A stretch of 64,000 bases of DNA, taken from positions 25,233 to 89,232 of the forward strand of contig NZ_MPZM01000013.1 of NCBI RefSeq assembly GCF_002936955.1, written 5' to 3'. This stretch comes from Oceanisphaera arctica (GTDB lineage: Bacteria; Pseudomonadota; Gammaproteobacteria; Enterobacterales; Aeromonadaceae). Numbering within the stretch: position 1 is the first letter of the stretch; the number at the start of each line of letters is the position of its first letter. The notes below the pieces were generated by a model, which did no database searches, had not been told where the DNA came from, and saw nothing but the letters and a program-made list of their open reading frames with translations. The translations under genes were made by a program, and so were the position numbers. Shown in pieces: positions 19,825 through 29,423 of the stretch.

Positions 19825-19858
19825 AGCCCCTTACAGCCACGACATGAACCCTACAAGA

Positions 19859-20062
19859 TTACCGATGAGCCAGTTTTAGAGGTCTCATCGGCATCGGAGG
19901 GGTTCTTATCGCAACAAAGCAAAATCGCGGTAACACCCTTTCCAAGTCGAAGCGCCGGTTAAAGCGGTAGCAGAACTCGGTCAGATACCGAGGAAGATGT
20001 TTGTGGAAGATTGCATGGTAAGCTTCCCCGATATCATTTTTCACATTCCCAATTGTTGTATT
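19859..20062 (-). pseudogene. C-terminal remnant of an IS1595-type (ISXO2-like) transposase
   Basis: The minus-strand frame reads NTTIGNVKNDIGEAYHAIFH, then KHLPRYLTEFCYRFNRRFDL, and continues to a stop at 19859. This is the tail typical of ISXO2/IS1595 transposases (GNxK...GTYH...YLxEFxYRFNRR). The DDE catalytic core and N-terminal zinc region are absent, and the frame only extends to an incidental start at 20101. The copy is therefore dead. A short inverted repeat (CCGATGAG...CTCATCGG, 19860-19890) lies in the tail. Confidence 0.8.
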
Positions 20063-20469
20063 CATGCGGATCTTTAGTTTACCCACTGATCCCCTTGCCA
20101 ATCAGGCTATTCACAGCATGCCAGGCCAATACAAACCAAACCGGGTCTCGAACAAAACCCCTACCAGTCAAAAGCAGAAAATGATGAGTGCAAGCGGTGT
20201 CTATTAGCTTGTCATGTTCCCCTGCCCTGTGGGACAATTTACGCGCACAACTTGCCCATTTAGTACGCAGGTTCAATAAAAGGCAAAGCCGTTGAAAGAT
20301 GGTGACGCAAAGTTTCTGGCCTAATGAGTTCGCTCTATGGCAGCAGAGCTACAGAAGAGCCTGAGGACGTCCGGATATTCCCATCGTTTTATCGCCTCTT
20401 TTCCCCCTTCTGCAGCCTCTTGTCGTGACCAAACACCTCTACATTCTGAACGCACGCAGGTAGCATTAT
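20063..20469. other. Non-coding, A+T-richer stretch upstream of the signalling cluster
   Basis: About 400 bases without a supported gene. Small frames on both strands lack recognisable similarity. The base composition is lower in G+C than the neighbours, which together with the transposase remnant suggests a decayed insertion. It must contain the promoter of the kinase cluster, but none stands out. Confidence 0.45.
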
Positions 20470-23400
20470 ATGACATTGCACAAGGGATCGATGGCCTCAC
20501 ATTTCTTAATGGTCAACCTGGTACGGGTGCTGATCGGCGTGGTGGTGGTCGCAAGCGTCATGTACAGCACCAACGCCATCCTCAAGGCCAATGCAAAGCT
20601 GGGTGACCACAACGCAGGCCTGCATCATACCCTGACAGTGCACGGGCTGACCCGCTCCCTGGTCATCAATGCCCAGGGTTTTTTAAGTACCGGCGACAAG
20701 ATGTTTTATGACACCTTTTACGAGGGCCGTAAAAATCTCTCTCAGGAACTGGAGTTGTTGCAACAGCTCTGGTTCGAACAGCCGGAAAAACTGACTCGTC
20801 TGGCCGAAATAAGGGAACTGACCTATGACTGGATTACCCATGAGGTCGAGCCCAATATCGCCCTGCGCGAAGCCATGCCAGTGCAACGAAACAAGGAAAT
20901 GACGCAGCAGATCCTGATTAACAGCCTGCGTCTGAACAACTCCCTGTTGGGACAAATAAAAACCAAACTGGCCATTCTGGAAGAGGCAGAAAAGCGACAG
21001 TTGCAAGAACAGCTGCAGCAGGTCAAAGACACCACCGAATCGGCCAGCACGGGATTTATCATCAGCGCCCTGATCCTCATCGTATCGGGAGTCGGGTTGT
21101 CGCTGTTTGCGACCATGGGGATCACCCGGCGCATGAAGCGCCTGGTCAAGGCAGGCAGAAAGCTTGAACAGGGCGATCTCGGTGTCGATGTCGAAATAGA
21201 CTCGAATGATGAAACCGGCTCCCTCGCTCATACCTTCAATCAGATGATACAGCGTCTGCGCCATGTGGAAGCCGTCGCCACCGCCACGGCGGCAGAAGAC
21301 TTCTCCAAAAAGGTACAGGTACTGGGTGAAAAAGATCAGCTGGCAATATCCGTCAACAAGATGTCCGACAGCCTGAAACACCTGGCCACCGACCGCAAGG
21401 AACAGGACTGGCTGAAATCGGGGCTGGCCGAACTGCATTACAAGATGCGCAGCGAACATGAGCTGATCTCCCTGACCCAGCTGGTGATGACCTACCTGGC
21501 CAATTATCTCAAGGCCCAGGTCGGGGTCTGCTATCTGGCGGAAGGAGAACGGCTGCAGCTGATCACCAGCTATGCCTACAAAAAGCGCAACAGCAGCGAT
21601 AACGAATTCCGCTTCGGCGAAGGGCTGATCGGACAGGCCGCCCTGGAACAACAGAGCATTCTCTACAGCCAGATGCCTGACGAACAGCAACAGCTGTTAA
21701 CCATCAATAGCGGCATGGGCGAGTCTCAGCCGGGAGACGTCATTGTGCTGCCGCTGATCCATGAAAACAGGGTCGAGGCCGTGCTGGCGCTGGGTGTGAA
21801 CCGCCGTTATTCCGAGATTGAACTGGAGTTTCTCGAGCAGGTAACCCACAGCATCGCCATCAGTATCCATGTAACCCGCACTCAGCAACAGCTGGTTCAG
21901 CTGCTGGAAGAGTCCAAGCAACAGTCGGAAGAGCTGCAGACCCAGCAGGAAGAACTGAAAGCCGCCAATGAAGAGCTGGAAGAACATGCCGAGATGCTGG
22001 TCAAGTCGGAAGCTTCCCTGCGCAGCAAGGGTGAAGAGCTGCAACAGCTGAATAGCGAGCTGGAAGAACGCACCGAGGAGCTGGAGCGCAAGCGAATCGA
22101 AACCGAAGAAAAGAATCGCGATATCGAGCTGGCCAAGCAGGCGGTGGAAGTTCAGGCGCGTAACCTGTCCAGAGCCAGCCAGTACAAGTCCGAATTCCTG
22201 GCCAATATGTCCCATGAATTGCGCACCCCGCTCAACAGCCTGCTCATCCTTTCCCAGTCGCTGTCCCATAACCGCCAGGGCAACCTGACCGAAGAACAGC
22301 AGGAAGATGCCAGGGTGATTTATCAGGGCGGCAAGTCCCTGCTCGGCCTGATCAACGACATTCTGGATCTGTCCAAGGTGGAGGCCGGAAAACTGGACAT
22401 TCACTTCGAGCAGATGCCCCTCGATACCCTGCTCGATAACCTGCGCGCCCAGTTCAGCCCCGTCGCCGCCGACAAGGGCATCGAGCTTGTCCTGGAAAAA
22501 GCCTCCGGGCTCCCCGCCAGCATCTCCAGCGATCTGCTGCGCGTCGAGCAGGTGATGCGCAACCTGCTGTCCAACGGCCTCAAGTTTACCCCGCAAGGTT
22601 CGGTGCGCCTGAAGGTACACAAACCCGAGCCAGCGGTTCAATTCAATAATCCGGCCCTGAAACCGGGACAGGTACTCGCCTTTGCGGTGATCGACACCGG
22701 CATCGGCATTGCGGCCGATAAACAGCAGGGGGTGTTTGAAGCCTTCCAGCAGGGAGATGGCTCCACCAGCCGGGTCTATGGAGGCACCGGACTGGGATTG
22801 ACCATTTCCCGGGAGCTGGTCAGACTGCTGGGCGGAGAAATTCAGCTGCAGAGTGAAGAAGGCCAGGGCAGCACCTTTACCCTGTATCTGCCGCTGGATG
22901 GCCAGTCGGTGCAGCCACAACCCCTGCCTGCCGGCGAGCAGGACAAGCCTTATGTACCCTTCGAGCGCTTTGCCAGTACTTCTTCGCCAGCCAGGGAAAA
23001 AACCCCTCAGGTCACCACCGTCATACCGGCTCAGCCCATGGCCTCAGAGCAGAAGAGAGCGTCACCGCCAGCCGCAGCCCCCGTCAACCAGACACCCCAG
23101 GCGCAGCCATCCGACGATCGGGATAGTCTGTCTCCGGGAGACAAGTCGGTGCTGATCATCGAAGACGATCCTGCCTTTGCCAAGATACTGATCGATCTTT
23201 CCCGCAAGAAGGGCTATCAGTGCCTGGCCTCCCTGACCGGCAGCGCCGGCCTGCAACTGGCAGAAGAATACCAGCCCAGTGCCATTCTCCTGGACCTGGG
23301 TCTGCCCGATATCGGGGGCCGTCAGGTGCTGGAGCAGCTCAAGCAGAACATCAAGACCCGTCATATCCCGGTGCATATACTGTCGGCCGAAGATAAAAAC

Positions 23401-24312
23401 AACGAGGTACTGCAGATGGGTGCCGTGGGTTTCCTGACCAAACCGGTGTCGGGAGAAGAAATCCAGGCCCTGTTCGGCAAGATGGAGTCCCTGTTGCAGG
23501 CGTCGATCAAACAGGTATTGCTGGTGGAGGACGACAGTCATAACCGTCTGGCGATTACCCGGCTGATTGCCAACAAGGATGTGGAGATCTGCGCGGTCAG
23601 CACCGGCCGGGAAGCCTATGACAAGCTGGCGACCGGCGGCTTCGATTGTGTGATCCTGGATCTGACCCTGCCCGACATCAGCGGCTTCGAGCTACTCAAC
23701 CAACTCAGCCAGAATAAAGAAATCGCCCTGCCGCCCATCGTGGTCTACACAGGCCGGGAACTGACAACCGAGGAATACAAGGAGCTGAGTGAATACACCA
23801 GCAGTATCGTGATCAAGGGCGTCAGCTCCCCGGAACGCCTGCTCGATGAAACCACCCTGTTCCTGCACAGCGTGGAGTCTTCCCTGCCGCTCAATCAGCG
23901 CAATATCATCCAGATGCTGCACAGCCCGGAGCAGTTGCTGCTGGGCCGCAAGATCCTGCTGGTCGACGATGACCTGCGCAACACCTACGCCCTGTCCAAG
24001 GTGCTGCGTGAACATGGCCTGGAAGTCAGCATGGCCGACAACGGGGAGCTGGCCCTGCAGAAACTGGAAGAAGAGCAGGATATCGAGCTGGTGCTGATGG
24101 ATATCATGATGCCGGTGATGGACGGCTATGAGGCCATCCGCAGGATCCGTCAGCAGGCACGGTTCAAATCTCTGCCGATCATTTCTCTGACCGCCAAGGC
24201 CATGCCCGAAGACAAGGCCAAGAGCATAGAGGCCGGCGCCAATGACTATTGCACCAAGCCGGTCGATGTCGACAGGCTGATTTCGATGATGCGAGTGTGG
24301 CTGTTCAAATGA
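20470..24312 (+). CDS. Hybrid sensor histidine kinase with three receiver domains
   Basis: 1280 residues. Order: membrane helix (about 14-34), CHASE3-like periplasmic sensor (about 40-190, with the NAQGFLSTGD signature), second helix (about 193-216), HAMP (213-265), GAF-like domain (about 325-465), a long Glu/Gln-rich coiled coil (465-570), HisKA with His582 in SHELRTP, HATPase (N-box NLLSNGLKFTP, DTGIGI, GGTGLGL), then receivers REC1 (ILLDLGLPD), REC2 (VILDLTLPD, its conserved Lys in VIKG instead of a KP) and REC3 (LVLMDIMMP...TKPVD). It autophosphorylates and passes phosphate to its own and probably other receivers. The stop overlaps the cheR-like ATG (ATGA). A later start at 20491 is possible. 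Confidence 0.9.
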   Translation: MTLHKGSMASHFLMVNLVRVLIGVVVVASVMYSTNAILKANAKLGDHNAGLHHTLTVHGLTRSLVINAQGFLSTGDKMFYDTFYEGRKNLSQELELLQQLWFEQPEKLTRLAEIRELTYDWITHEVEPNIALREAMPVQRNKEMTQQILINSLRLNNSLLGQIKTKLAILEEAEKRQLQEQLQQVKDTTESASTGFIISALILIVSGVGLSLFATMGITRRMKRLVKAGRKLEQGDLGVDVEIDSNDETGSLAHTFNQMIQRLRHVEAVATATAAEDFSKKVQVLGEKDQLAISVNKMSDSLKHLATDRKEQDWLKSGLAELHYKMRSEHELISLTQLVMTYLANYLKAQVGVCYLAEGERLQLITSYAYKKRNSSDNEFRFGEGLIGQAALEQQSILYSQMPDEQQQLLTINSGMGESQPGDVIVLPLIHENRVEAVLALGVNRRYSEIELEFLEQVTHSIAISIHVTRTQQQLVQLLEESKQQSEELQTQQEELKAANEELEEHAEMLVKSEASLRSKGEELQQLNSELEERTEELERKRIETEEKNRDIELAKQAVEVQARNLSRASQYKSEFLANMSHELRTPLNSLLILSQSLSHNRQGNLTEEQQEDARVIYQGGKSLLGLINDILDLSKVEAGKLDIHFEQMPLDTLLDNLRAQFSPVAADKGIELVLEKASGLPASISSDLLRVEQVMRNLLSNGLKFTPQGSVRLKVHKPEPAVQFNNPALKPGQVLAFAVIDTGIGIAADKQQGVFEAFQQGDGSTSRVYGGTGLGLTISRELVRLLGGEIQLQSEEGQGSTFTLYLPLDGQSVQPQPLPAGEQDKPYVPFERFASTSSPAREKTPQVTTVIPAQPMASEQKRASPPAAAPVNQTPQAQPSDDRDSLSPGDKSVLIIEDDPAFAKILIDLSRKKGYQCLASLTGSAGLQLAEEYQPSAILLDLGLPDIGGRQVLEQLKQNIKTRHIPVHILSAEDKNNEVLQMGAVGFLTKPVSGEEIQALFGKMESLLQASIKQVLLVEDDSHNRLAITRLIANKDVEICAVSTGREAYDKLATGGFDCVILDLTLPDISGFELLNQLSQNKEIALPPIVVYTGRELTTEEYKELSEYTSSIVIKGVSSPERLLDETTLFLHSVESSLPLNQRNIIQMLHSPEQLLLGRKILLVDDDLRNTYALSKVLREHGLEVSMADNGELALQKLEEEQDIELVLMDIMMPVMDGYEAIRRIRQQARFKSLPIISLTAKAMPEDKAKSIEAGANDYCTKPVDVDRLISMMRVWLFK

Positions 24313-25163
24313 TGGAATCAAAGAAGGAACTGGAAAAAATAGAGCTGGAGCTGTTGCTGGAAGCCATTTTTCGTCGCTACGGCTACGATTTCCGTCACTA
24401 TGCTCAGGCCTCGCTCAAACGTCGGATAGCACAGTGCATGCAGCAAGCCGGCGTCAGCCGGGTAGCCGACCTGATCCCGCCGATACTGCACGACAAGGGG
24501 TTTTTCGACGACTTTCTGAAATTCATGTCGGTGACCGTGACCGACATGTTCCGGGATCCCGACTTCTTTGCGACACTGAGATCCCAGGTGATCCCGGTAT
24601 TGAAGACCTATCCCTTTATCAAGATCTGGCATGCCGGCTGTGCCACCGGCGAAGAAGTCTACTCCCTGGCCATACTGCTCAAGGAAGAAGGCCTCTACGA
24701 ACGGACGCAAATCTACGCCACCGATTACAACAATCATTCTCTGGCCATCGCCCGGGAGGGAATCTACTCCCTCAAGCAGATGCAGCAATACAGCGAAAAT
24801 TATATCCGGGCCGGTGGCCGCCAGTCTTTCTCCGATTATTACCATGCCAAATACGGGGCGGCCAAGATACACGACTCGCTCAAGGCGAATGTCACCTTCG
24901 CCAACCACAACCTGGCCAATGATGGCGTCTTTGGCGAAATGCAGATGGTGATTTGCCGCAATGTGCTGATCTATTTCGATCAGCAGTTGCAGGACAGGGT
25001 CCTGACCCTGCTGCATGACAGCCTCAGCCCCCGTGGCTTCCTGTGCCTCGGCAACAAGGAGTCGCTGAAGTTTTCGGCGGTACAGAACTGCTTCGAAAAC
25101 CAGGATTACGCACAACGCATTTTCAAGCGAGTTCGCTCGCGGAGTTCCCGTATTGACCCTTAA
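24309..25163 (+). CDS. CheR-type protein-glutamate O-methyltransferase
   Basis: 284 residues from the ATG at 24309. An N-terminal helical domain (RRYGYDFRHYAQASLKRRI) precedes the SAM-binding domain with IWHAGCATGEEVYSLAILLKEEG, IYATDYNNHSLAIAREGIY and VICRNVLIYFD, all CheR signatures. CheR normally methylates glutamates on chemoreceptor coiled coils. No receptor, CheA or CheW is nearby, so the substrate here may be the coiled coil of the upstream hybrid kinase (inference). It is coupled to that gene by a 4-base overlap and overlaps the next by 11 bases. Confidence 0.92.
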   Translation: MMESKKELEKIELELLLEAIFRRYGYDFRHYAQASLKRRIAQCMQQAGVSRVADLIPPILHDKGFFDDFLKFMSVTVTDMFRDPDFFATLRSQVIPVLKTYPFIKIWHAGCATGEEVYSLAILLKEEGLYERTQIYATDYNNHSLAIAREGIYSLKQMQQYSENYIRAGGRQSFSDYYHAKYGAAKIHDSLKANVTFANHNLANDGVFGEMQMVICRNVLIYFDQQLQDRVLTLLHDSLSPRGFLCLGNKESLKFSAVQNCFENQDYAQRIFKRVRSRSSRIDP

Positions 25164-27231
25164 GTCCCTCTTGACCATATCTGCCGGGCAGGCAGCAACA
25201 TTACCCAAGATCCTCGCCGTGGATGACAGGCCCGAAAACCTGCATTCCCTGCAGCGGATTCTGGCTGGTCTGCAGGCGGAGATCATCACCGCCCGTTCCG
25301 GGCATGAAGCCCTGGCCCAGACGCTGCGCCATGACTTCGCCGTGATCCTGCTGGATGTGATGATGCCGGAAATGGACGGCTTCGAGACTGCCAGCCTGAT
25401 CCATGACAATCCGACCAGCCGGCATGTACCCATTATCTTCGTGACCGCCGCCGACAAGGATCAGTCCTTCGAGGGAAAAGGCTATGATCTCGGCGCCGTC
25501 GACTACCTGTTCAAGCCCCTGCAACCCCATATTCTGCTCAGCAAGGTCCAGGTATTCCTGCAACTGGCGCGTCAGCAGCAACAGCTGCAGCAGAGCCTGC
25601 GAGAAGTCCACCAGCTGCGGGATAACAATGAATTACTGCTGCGTTCGGTCGGTGAAGGCATACTGAGTCTGGATCTGAGCGGGCACATCGGCTTTGCCAA
25701 CCCCGCGGCCGCCCGCCTGCTGGGTCTGGATGTCAGCCAACTGGCCGGCACTAACCTGACCGACTTTTTACTGTTGACCGAACATCAGGCGGCCGATGCT
25801 CAATGGCTCACCGACACCTTCTCCCTGCACAGCAGAGAAGCCAGCAGCAGTACCTGTGATCAGCACTGGCTTCGCCATGCAGGCGGGCACCTGTTTCCGG
25901 TCGAATACACCCTCAGCCCCCTGCATGGCAGAAATGGGGACTTTGCCGGTGTAGTACTGGTGTTTCTGGATATCAGCGAGCGCAAGGAGCGGGAGGCGCT
26001 GGAGCTGGCCAGCAAGTACAAGTCCGCCTTCCTCGCCAATATCAGCCACGAACTGCGTACGCCCTTGCACAGTCTGCTGATCCTGGCCAAACAACTGGCC
26101 GCCAACAGTGAAGGCAACCTGAACAGCGATCAGATCAAGGCTGCCGGCGTCATTCAGCAGGAAGGGAAGGATCTGCTGCGGCTGATCAACGATATTCTGG
26201 ATCTGTCGAAGGTCGAAGCCGGCAAGATGGCCATGCACTGGGAGGCCGTCTCCATTGCCGATATGCTCAGGCATCTGCAAAGCCAATTTACTCCCCTCGC
26301 CGCAGAAAAGCAGCTCGTCTTCACTATCACCCAGAATATCGATATGCCCGAGGTCCTACATACCGATCGCCAGCGACTTCAGCAAATCCTGAAAAATCTG
26401 CTGTCCAACGCGCTCAAGTTCACCCATGAGGGCGAAGTCGTACTGACCGTCAGTCAGGAAGAAAACGAGGTAATTGCCTTTACCGTCTCGGATACTGGTA
26501 TCGGCATCGCCGATGCCAAGCAGGCAGAAATTTTTGAGGCCTTTCAGCAGGTAGATGTGGCCATTAACCGCCATTATGAAGGTACCGGCCTGGGGCTGGC
26601 CATCTGCCGAGAACTGGCTCGTCTGCTCGGCGCTCACATTACCCTGCAGAGCCAGCCAGGACAGGGCAGCCACTTTACCCTGCTGCTGCCGCTGAAGCCC
26701 TCATCCAGCAGGATCCGGCTTGATACCCTGACCACCCGGCCTCACACCGAGTCGGTTAAACTTCCCGAGCCACAGCCGGCTTCCCCCAGCCGGCAGGCTG
26801 AACCTTCACCCCGGCTGGCCGAACTGGCCCGGGGCAAAACCCTGTTGCTGGTAGACAGCGATATGCGCAACAGCTTTACCCTGACGGCACAATTCAGGCA
26901 GCATGGATTCCGCGTCATCAAGGCAGACAGCTACCCCACAGCCCTGGCCCGGCTGACACCGGAAGCCCGGATTGATGTTCTGATCATGGCCTTGATGCCG
27001 CCGCACCATCAGGCACGTCAGCTGTTCACCGCCCTGCAAGACAGTCAATATGCACCGATTCCGGCCCTGGTACTGCTGGCCTCGGCGGAGCAAAAGCAGG
27101 CCGAAGCCTGGCTGCAGCAAGAGGCGGTACCCTGTCTGGTCAAGCCGCTGGACATTAGCCTGCTGCAGGCATGGCTGCTTGAACAGCTCGAGCAACAACT
27201 AGAGCAACAACAGGCAAGCAGGGAGGTATAA
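25153..27231 (+). CDS. REC-PAS hybrid histidine kinase with degenerate C-terminal receiver
   Basis: 692 residues, soluble. Order: receiver (phospho-Asp68 in VILLDVMMPEMDG, Lys in FKPLQP), PAS (about 155-275), HisKA with His299 in SHELRTP, HATPase (NLLSNALKF, DTGIGI, GTGLGL) and a C-terminal receiver-like domain (from about 555). In that last domain the phosphorylation Asp is replaced: DVLIMALMPP, although VKPLD is kept; it is a pseudo-receiver. The start is TTG at 25153, with GGAG eight bases upstream, inside the end of cheR. It could be phosphorylated by the membrane kinase and then signal further. Confidence 0.88.
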   Translation: MTLKSLLTISAGQAATLPKILAVDDRPENLHSLQRILAGLQAEIITARSGHEALAQTLRHDFAVILLDVMMPEMDGFETASLIHDNPTSRHVPIIFVTAADKDQSFEGKGYDLGAVDYLFKPLQPHILLSKVQVFLQLARQQQQLQQSLREVHQLRDNNELLLRSVGEGILSLDLSGHIGFANPAAARLLGLDVSQLAGTNLTDFLLLTEHQAADAQWLTDTFSLHSREASSSTCDQHWLRHAGGHLFPVEYTLSPLHGRNGDFAGVVLVFLDISERKEREALELASKYKSAFLANISHELRTPLHSLLILAKQLAANSEGNLNSDQIKAAGVIQQEGKDLLRLINDILDLSKVEAGKMAMHWEAVSIADMLRHLQSQFTPLAAEKQLVFTITQNIDMPEVLHTDRQRLQQILKNLLSNALKFTHEGEVVLTVSQEENEVIAFTVSDTGIGIADAKQAEIFEAFQQVDVAINRHYEGTGLGLAICRELARLLGAHITLQSQPGQGSHFTLLLPLKPSSSRIRLDTLTTRPHTESVKLPEPQPASPSRQAEPSPRLAELARGKTLLLVDSDMRNSFTLTAQFRQHGFRVIKADSYPTALARLTPEARIDVLIMALMPPHHQARQLFTALQDSQYAPIPALVLLASAEQKQAEAWLQQEAVPCLVKPLDISLLQAWLLEQLEQQLEQQQASREV

Positions 27232-29423
27232 TGCTCATCAAACCCTACCGTTCCAAGATCCTGGTGGTCGACGACAAGGCGGAAAACCTCTATGCCATGG
27301 AGAGTCTGCTGAAGGACTGTGAGGTAGAGGTCTTCCTGGCGCAATCGGGCAATGAGGCTCTGGCTGTCACCCTGCATCACGACTTTGCCCTGATCCTGAT
27401 GGATGTACAGATGCCGGAAATGGACGGCTTCGAAACCGCCGGCCTGATCCGGCAGGATGAAGAAACCCGGCAGATCCCCATTATTTTCATGACCGCCCTG
27501 AACACCGACAGCCAGTATATTTTTCAGGGGTACGAGTCGGGCGCGGTCGATTACCTGATCAAGCCGGTCGACAGCGATATTCTGCTCAGCAAGATCCGGG
27601 TCTTTCTGGCGCTGGATGGCTATCAGCATGAACTGGCGGCCATGAAACGGCAATATCAGCTGTTATTGAGCTGTGCCGGTGAAGGCATACTGGGCATAAT
27701 GCCATCGGGGCATATTCAGTTTGCCAATGCCGCCGCCGCCCAGATCCTGGGCTATACCGAGCAGCAGCTGCGTGGCTGCCACCTGCATCAACTGTTATAC
27801 GACCAGCAGCAGGAAACGCCTCCCTGGGAGCAGTCGCCCGTCTATATGGCCTATCAGGGCGGCGAGCCCTATCGGGTGCACGATACCCTGCTCTGGAGTC
27901 AGGAACAGCAGGCCATTCCCACCGAGTACACCAGTGCACCATTGAAGGATGAAACCGGCAGCTTTATCGGCGGCGTTATCATCTTTCAGGACATCACCCT
28001 GCGTAAAAAGACCGAGCAGAAGCTGCTGGAGCTTGCCCAGTATGATCCCCTGACCGGCCTGGCCAACCGCTCCCTGTTTCAGGACTTCCTCAGCCTGTCG
28101 ATTGCCCGGGCCCGGCGACGCAAAGGCAATATGGCGGTACTGCTGCTGGATCTGGATCACTTCAAGGATATCAACGATACCCTGGGCCATGATACCGGCG
28201 ATAAACTGCTGCAGAGCGTGGCCCAGCGCATCCAGTACAGCGTAGTGACACCGCAGACCGAGGTGGCCCCCGTTGATGGTGATGCTCGCCTGCTGAAAAG
28301 CGTGGCCCAACGCCTGAAACACAACCTGAGACGCAGTGACCTGGTGGCTCGTCTGGGCGGGGATGAATTTGCCATCGTGCTGGATGACATCAGCCAGCCA
28401 CAGGACGCCGCCGTGGTGGCCCAGAAGATCCTGAGTACCCTGGCCCCCCCGCACCAGCTGGACCGCTATCAGGTGTTTATCAGCCCCAGTATCGGCATTG
28501 CCACCTATCCGGCCTGCAGTGACGATGCAGAAGAGCTTATCAAGGCCGCCGATACCGCCCTTTACCAGGCCAAGGCTCAGGGGCGCAATAACTATCAGTT
28601 TTACGCCCCCGACATGCACAGAGCCGCCATGGAGCGGATGCGGCTCGAGCAGGACTTGCGCCATGCCCTCAGTCTGAAAGAACAGCAATTATCACTGCAC
28701 TACCAGCCCCAGGTTAATCTGACCAACGGTAAAATGGTCGGTATCGAGGTGCTGTTGCGCTGGCAACACCCTAAAATGGGCATGATCAACCCTACCCGGT
28801 TTATTCCTCTGGCGGAACGCATGGGGATCATGACCGAACTGGGTGAATGGATATTTGATCAGGCCTGCCGACAATTCCAGAGCTGGTGCCAGGCTGGTCT
28901 GCTCGAGGAACGGGTCATCCTGGCGCTTAATATTTCCCGTCGGCAGCTGACCCAGCCTGACGCTGTGGCCAAGATACAGGCGATACTGGCCAGACATGGC
29001 CTGCCCGAGCACCGTGTCAGCCTGGAGCTGACCGAAAACGCCCTGAGGGACGAGCAGGGGGCCATTACCCAAAGGCTTGAGCAACTAAGGGCGTTGGGCG
29101 TGCACATCGCGCTGGACGACTTCGGTACCGGCTACTCCTCCTTCAATCAAATCCATTGTCTGCCGATCGACAGCCTGAAGCTGGCCCAGCCCTTCGTCAA
29201 CAAGATAGGACAGGATGCCAAGAATGACGCCGTGGTCAAAACCATTATCAGCATGGCCCATACCCTGGGCTTTGACCTGATAGCCGAAGGGGTTGAAACC
29301 CGGGAGCAGGCGGCATTCCTGCAGGATCATGGCTGTGACTGTGTTCAGGGCTTCTTTATCCATCCCCCGCTCGGCAGCCCTATGATGACCAGGCTGCTGC
29401 AAAGCCAGCTGACAAATAAATGA
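27231..29423 (+). CDS. REC-PAS-GGDEF-EAL cyclic di-GMP turnover protein (first copy)
   Basis: 730 residues. Receiver with Asp58 (LILMDVQMPEMDG), PAS (about 140-260), GGDEF motif intact at 376-380, and an EAL domain whose signature reads EVL at 506-508, with ENALRDE and DDFGTGYSS kept. Both synthesis and hydrolysis of c-di-GMP are possible; EVL variants are often active. The GGDEF domain carries a 28-residue insertion formed by a partial duplication (LLQSVAQR ... LLKSVAQR). Starts overlap upstream (TAATG) and downstream (ATGA) genes, so translation is coupled. Confidence 0.9.
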   Translation: MLIKPYRSKILVVDDKAENLYAMESLLKDCEVEVFLAQSGNEALAVTLHHDFALILMDVQMPEMDGFETAGLIRQDEETRQIPIIFMTALNTDSQYIFQGYESGAVDYLIKPVDSDILLSKIRVFLALDGYQHELAAMKRQYQLLLSCAGEGILGIMPSGHIQFANAAAAQILGYTEQQLRGCHLHQLLYDQQQETPPWEQSPVYMAYQGGEPYRVHDTLLWSQEQQAIPTEYTSAPLKDETGSFIGGVIIFQDITLRKKTEQKLLELAQYDPLTGLANRSLFQDFLSLSIARARRRKGNMAVLLLDLDHFKDINDTLGHDTGDKLLQSVAQRIQYSVVTPQTEVAPVDGDARLLKSVAQRLKHNLRRSDLVARLGGDEFAIVLDDISQPQDAAVVAQKILSTLAPPHQLDRYQVFISPSIGIATYPACSDDAEELIKAADTALYQAKAQGRNNYQFYAPDMHRAAMERMRLEQDLRHALSLKEQQLSLHYQPQVNLTNGKMVGIEVLLRWQHPKMGMINPTRFIPLAERMGIMTELGEWIFDQACRQFQSWCQAGLLEERVILALNISRRQLTQPDAVAKIQAILARHGLPEHRVSLELTENALRDEQGAITQRLEQLRALGVHIALDDFGTGYSSFNQIHCLPIDSLKLAQPFVNKIGQDAKNDAVVKTIISMAHTLGFDLIAEGVETREQAAFLQDHGCDCVQGFFIHPPLGSPMMTRLLQSQLTNK
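28206..28319 (+). repeat. Imperfect direct repeat inside the GGDEF domain
   Basis: Two 30-base segments (28206-28235 and 28290-28319), 84 bases apart, encode LLQSVAQRIQ and LLKSVAQRLK. The in-frame 28-codon expansion is absent from the second GGDEF-EAL protein of the cluster. Confidence 0.8.

Noticed and set aside
20079..20276. 65-codon minus-strand frame upstream of the kinase cluster, considered as further transposase remnant
   Set aside because: Its translation shows no transposase motifs and is not in register with the remnant at 19859-20062.
21697..22920. 407-codon minus-strand frame opposite the hybrid kinase
   Set aside because: It is a shadow of the kinase frame, with Gln/Leu-rich, featureless sequence and no family resemblance.
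24318..25457. 379-codon minus-strand frame opposite cheR
   Set aside because: It is antisense to clear CheR motifs and has no family signature of its own.
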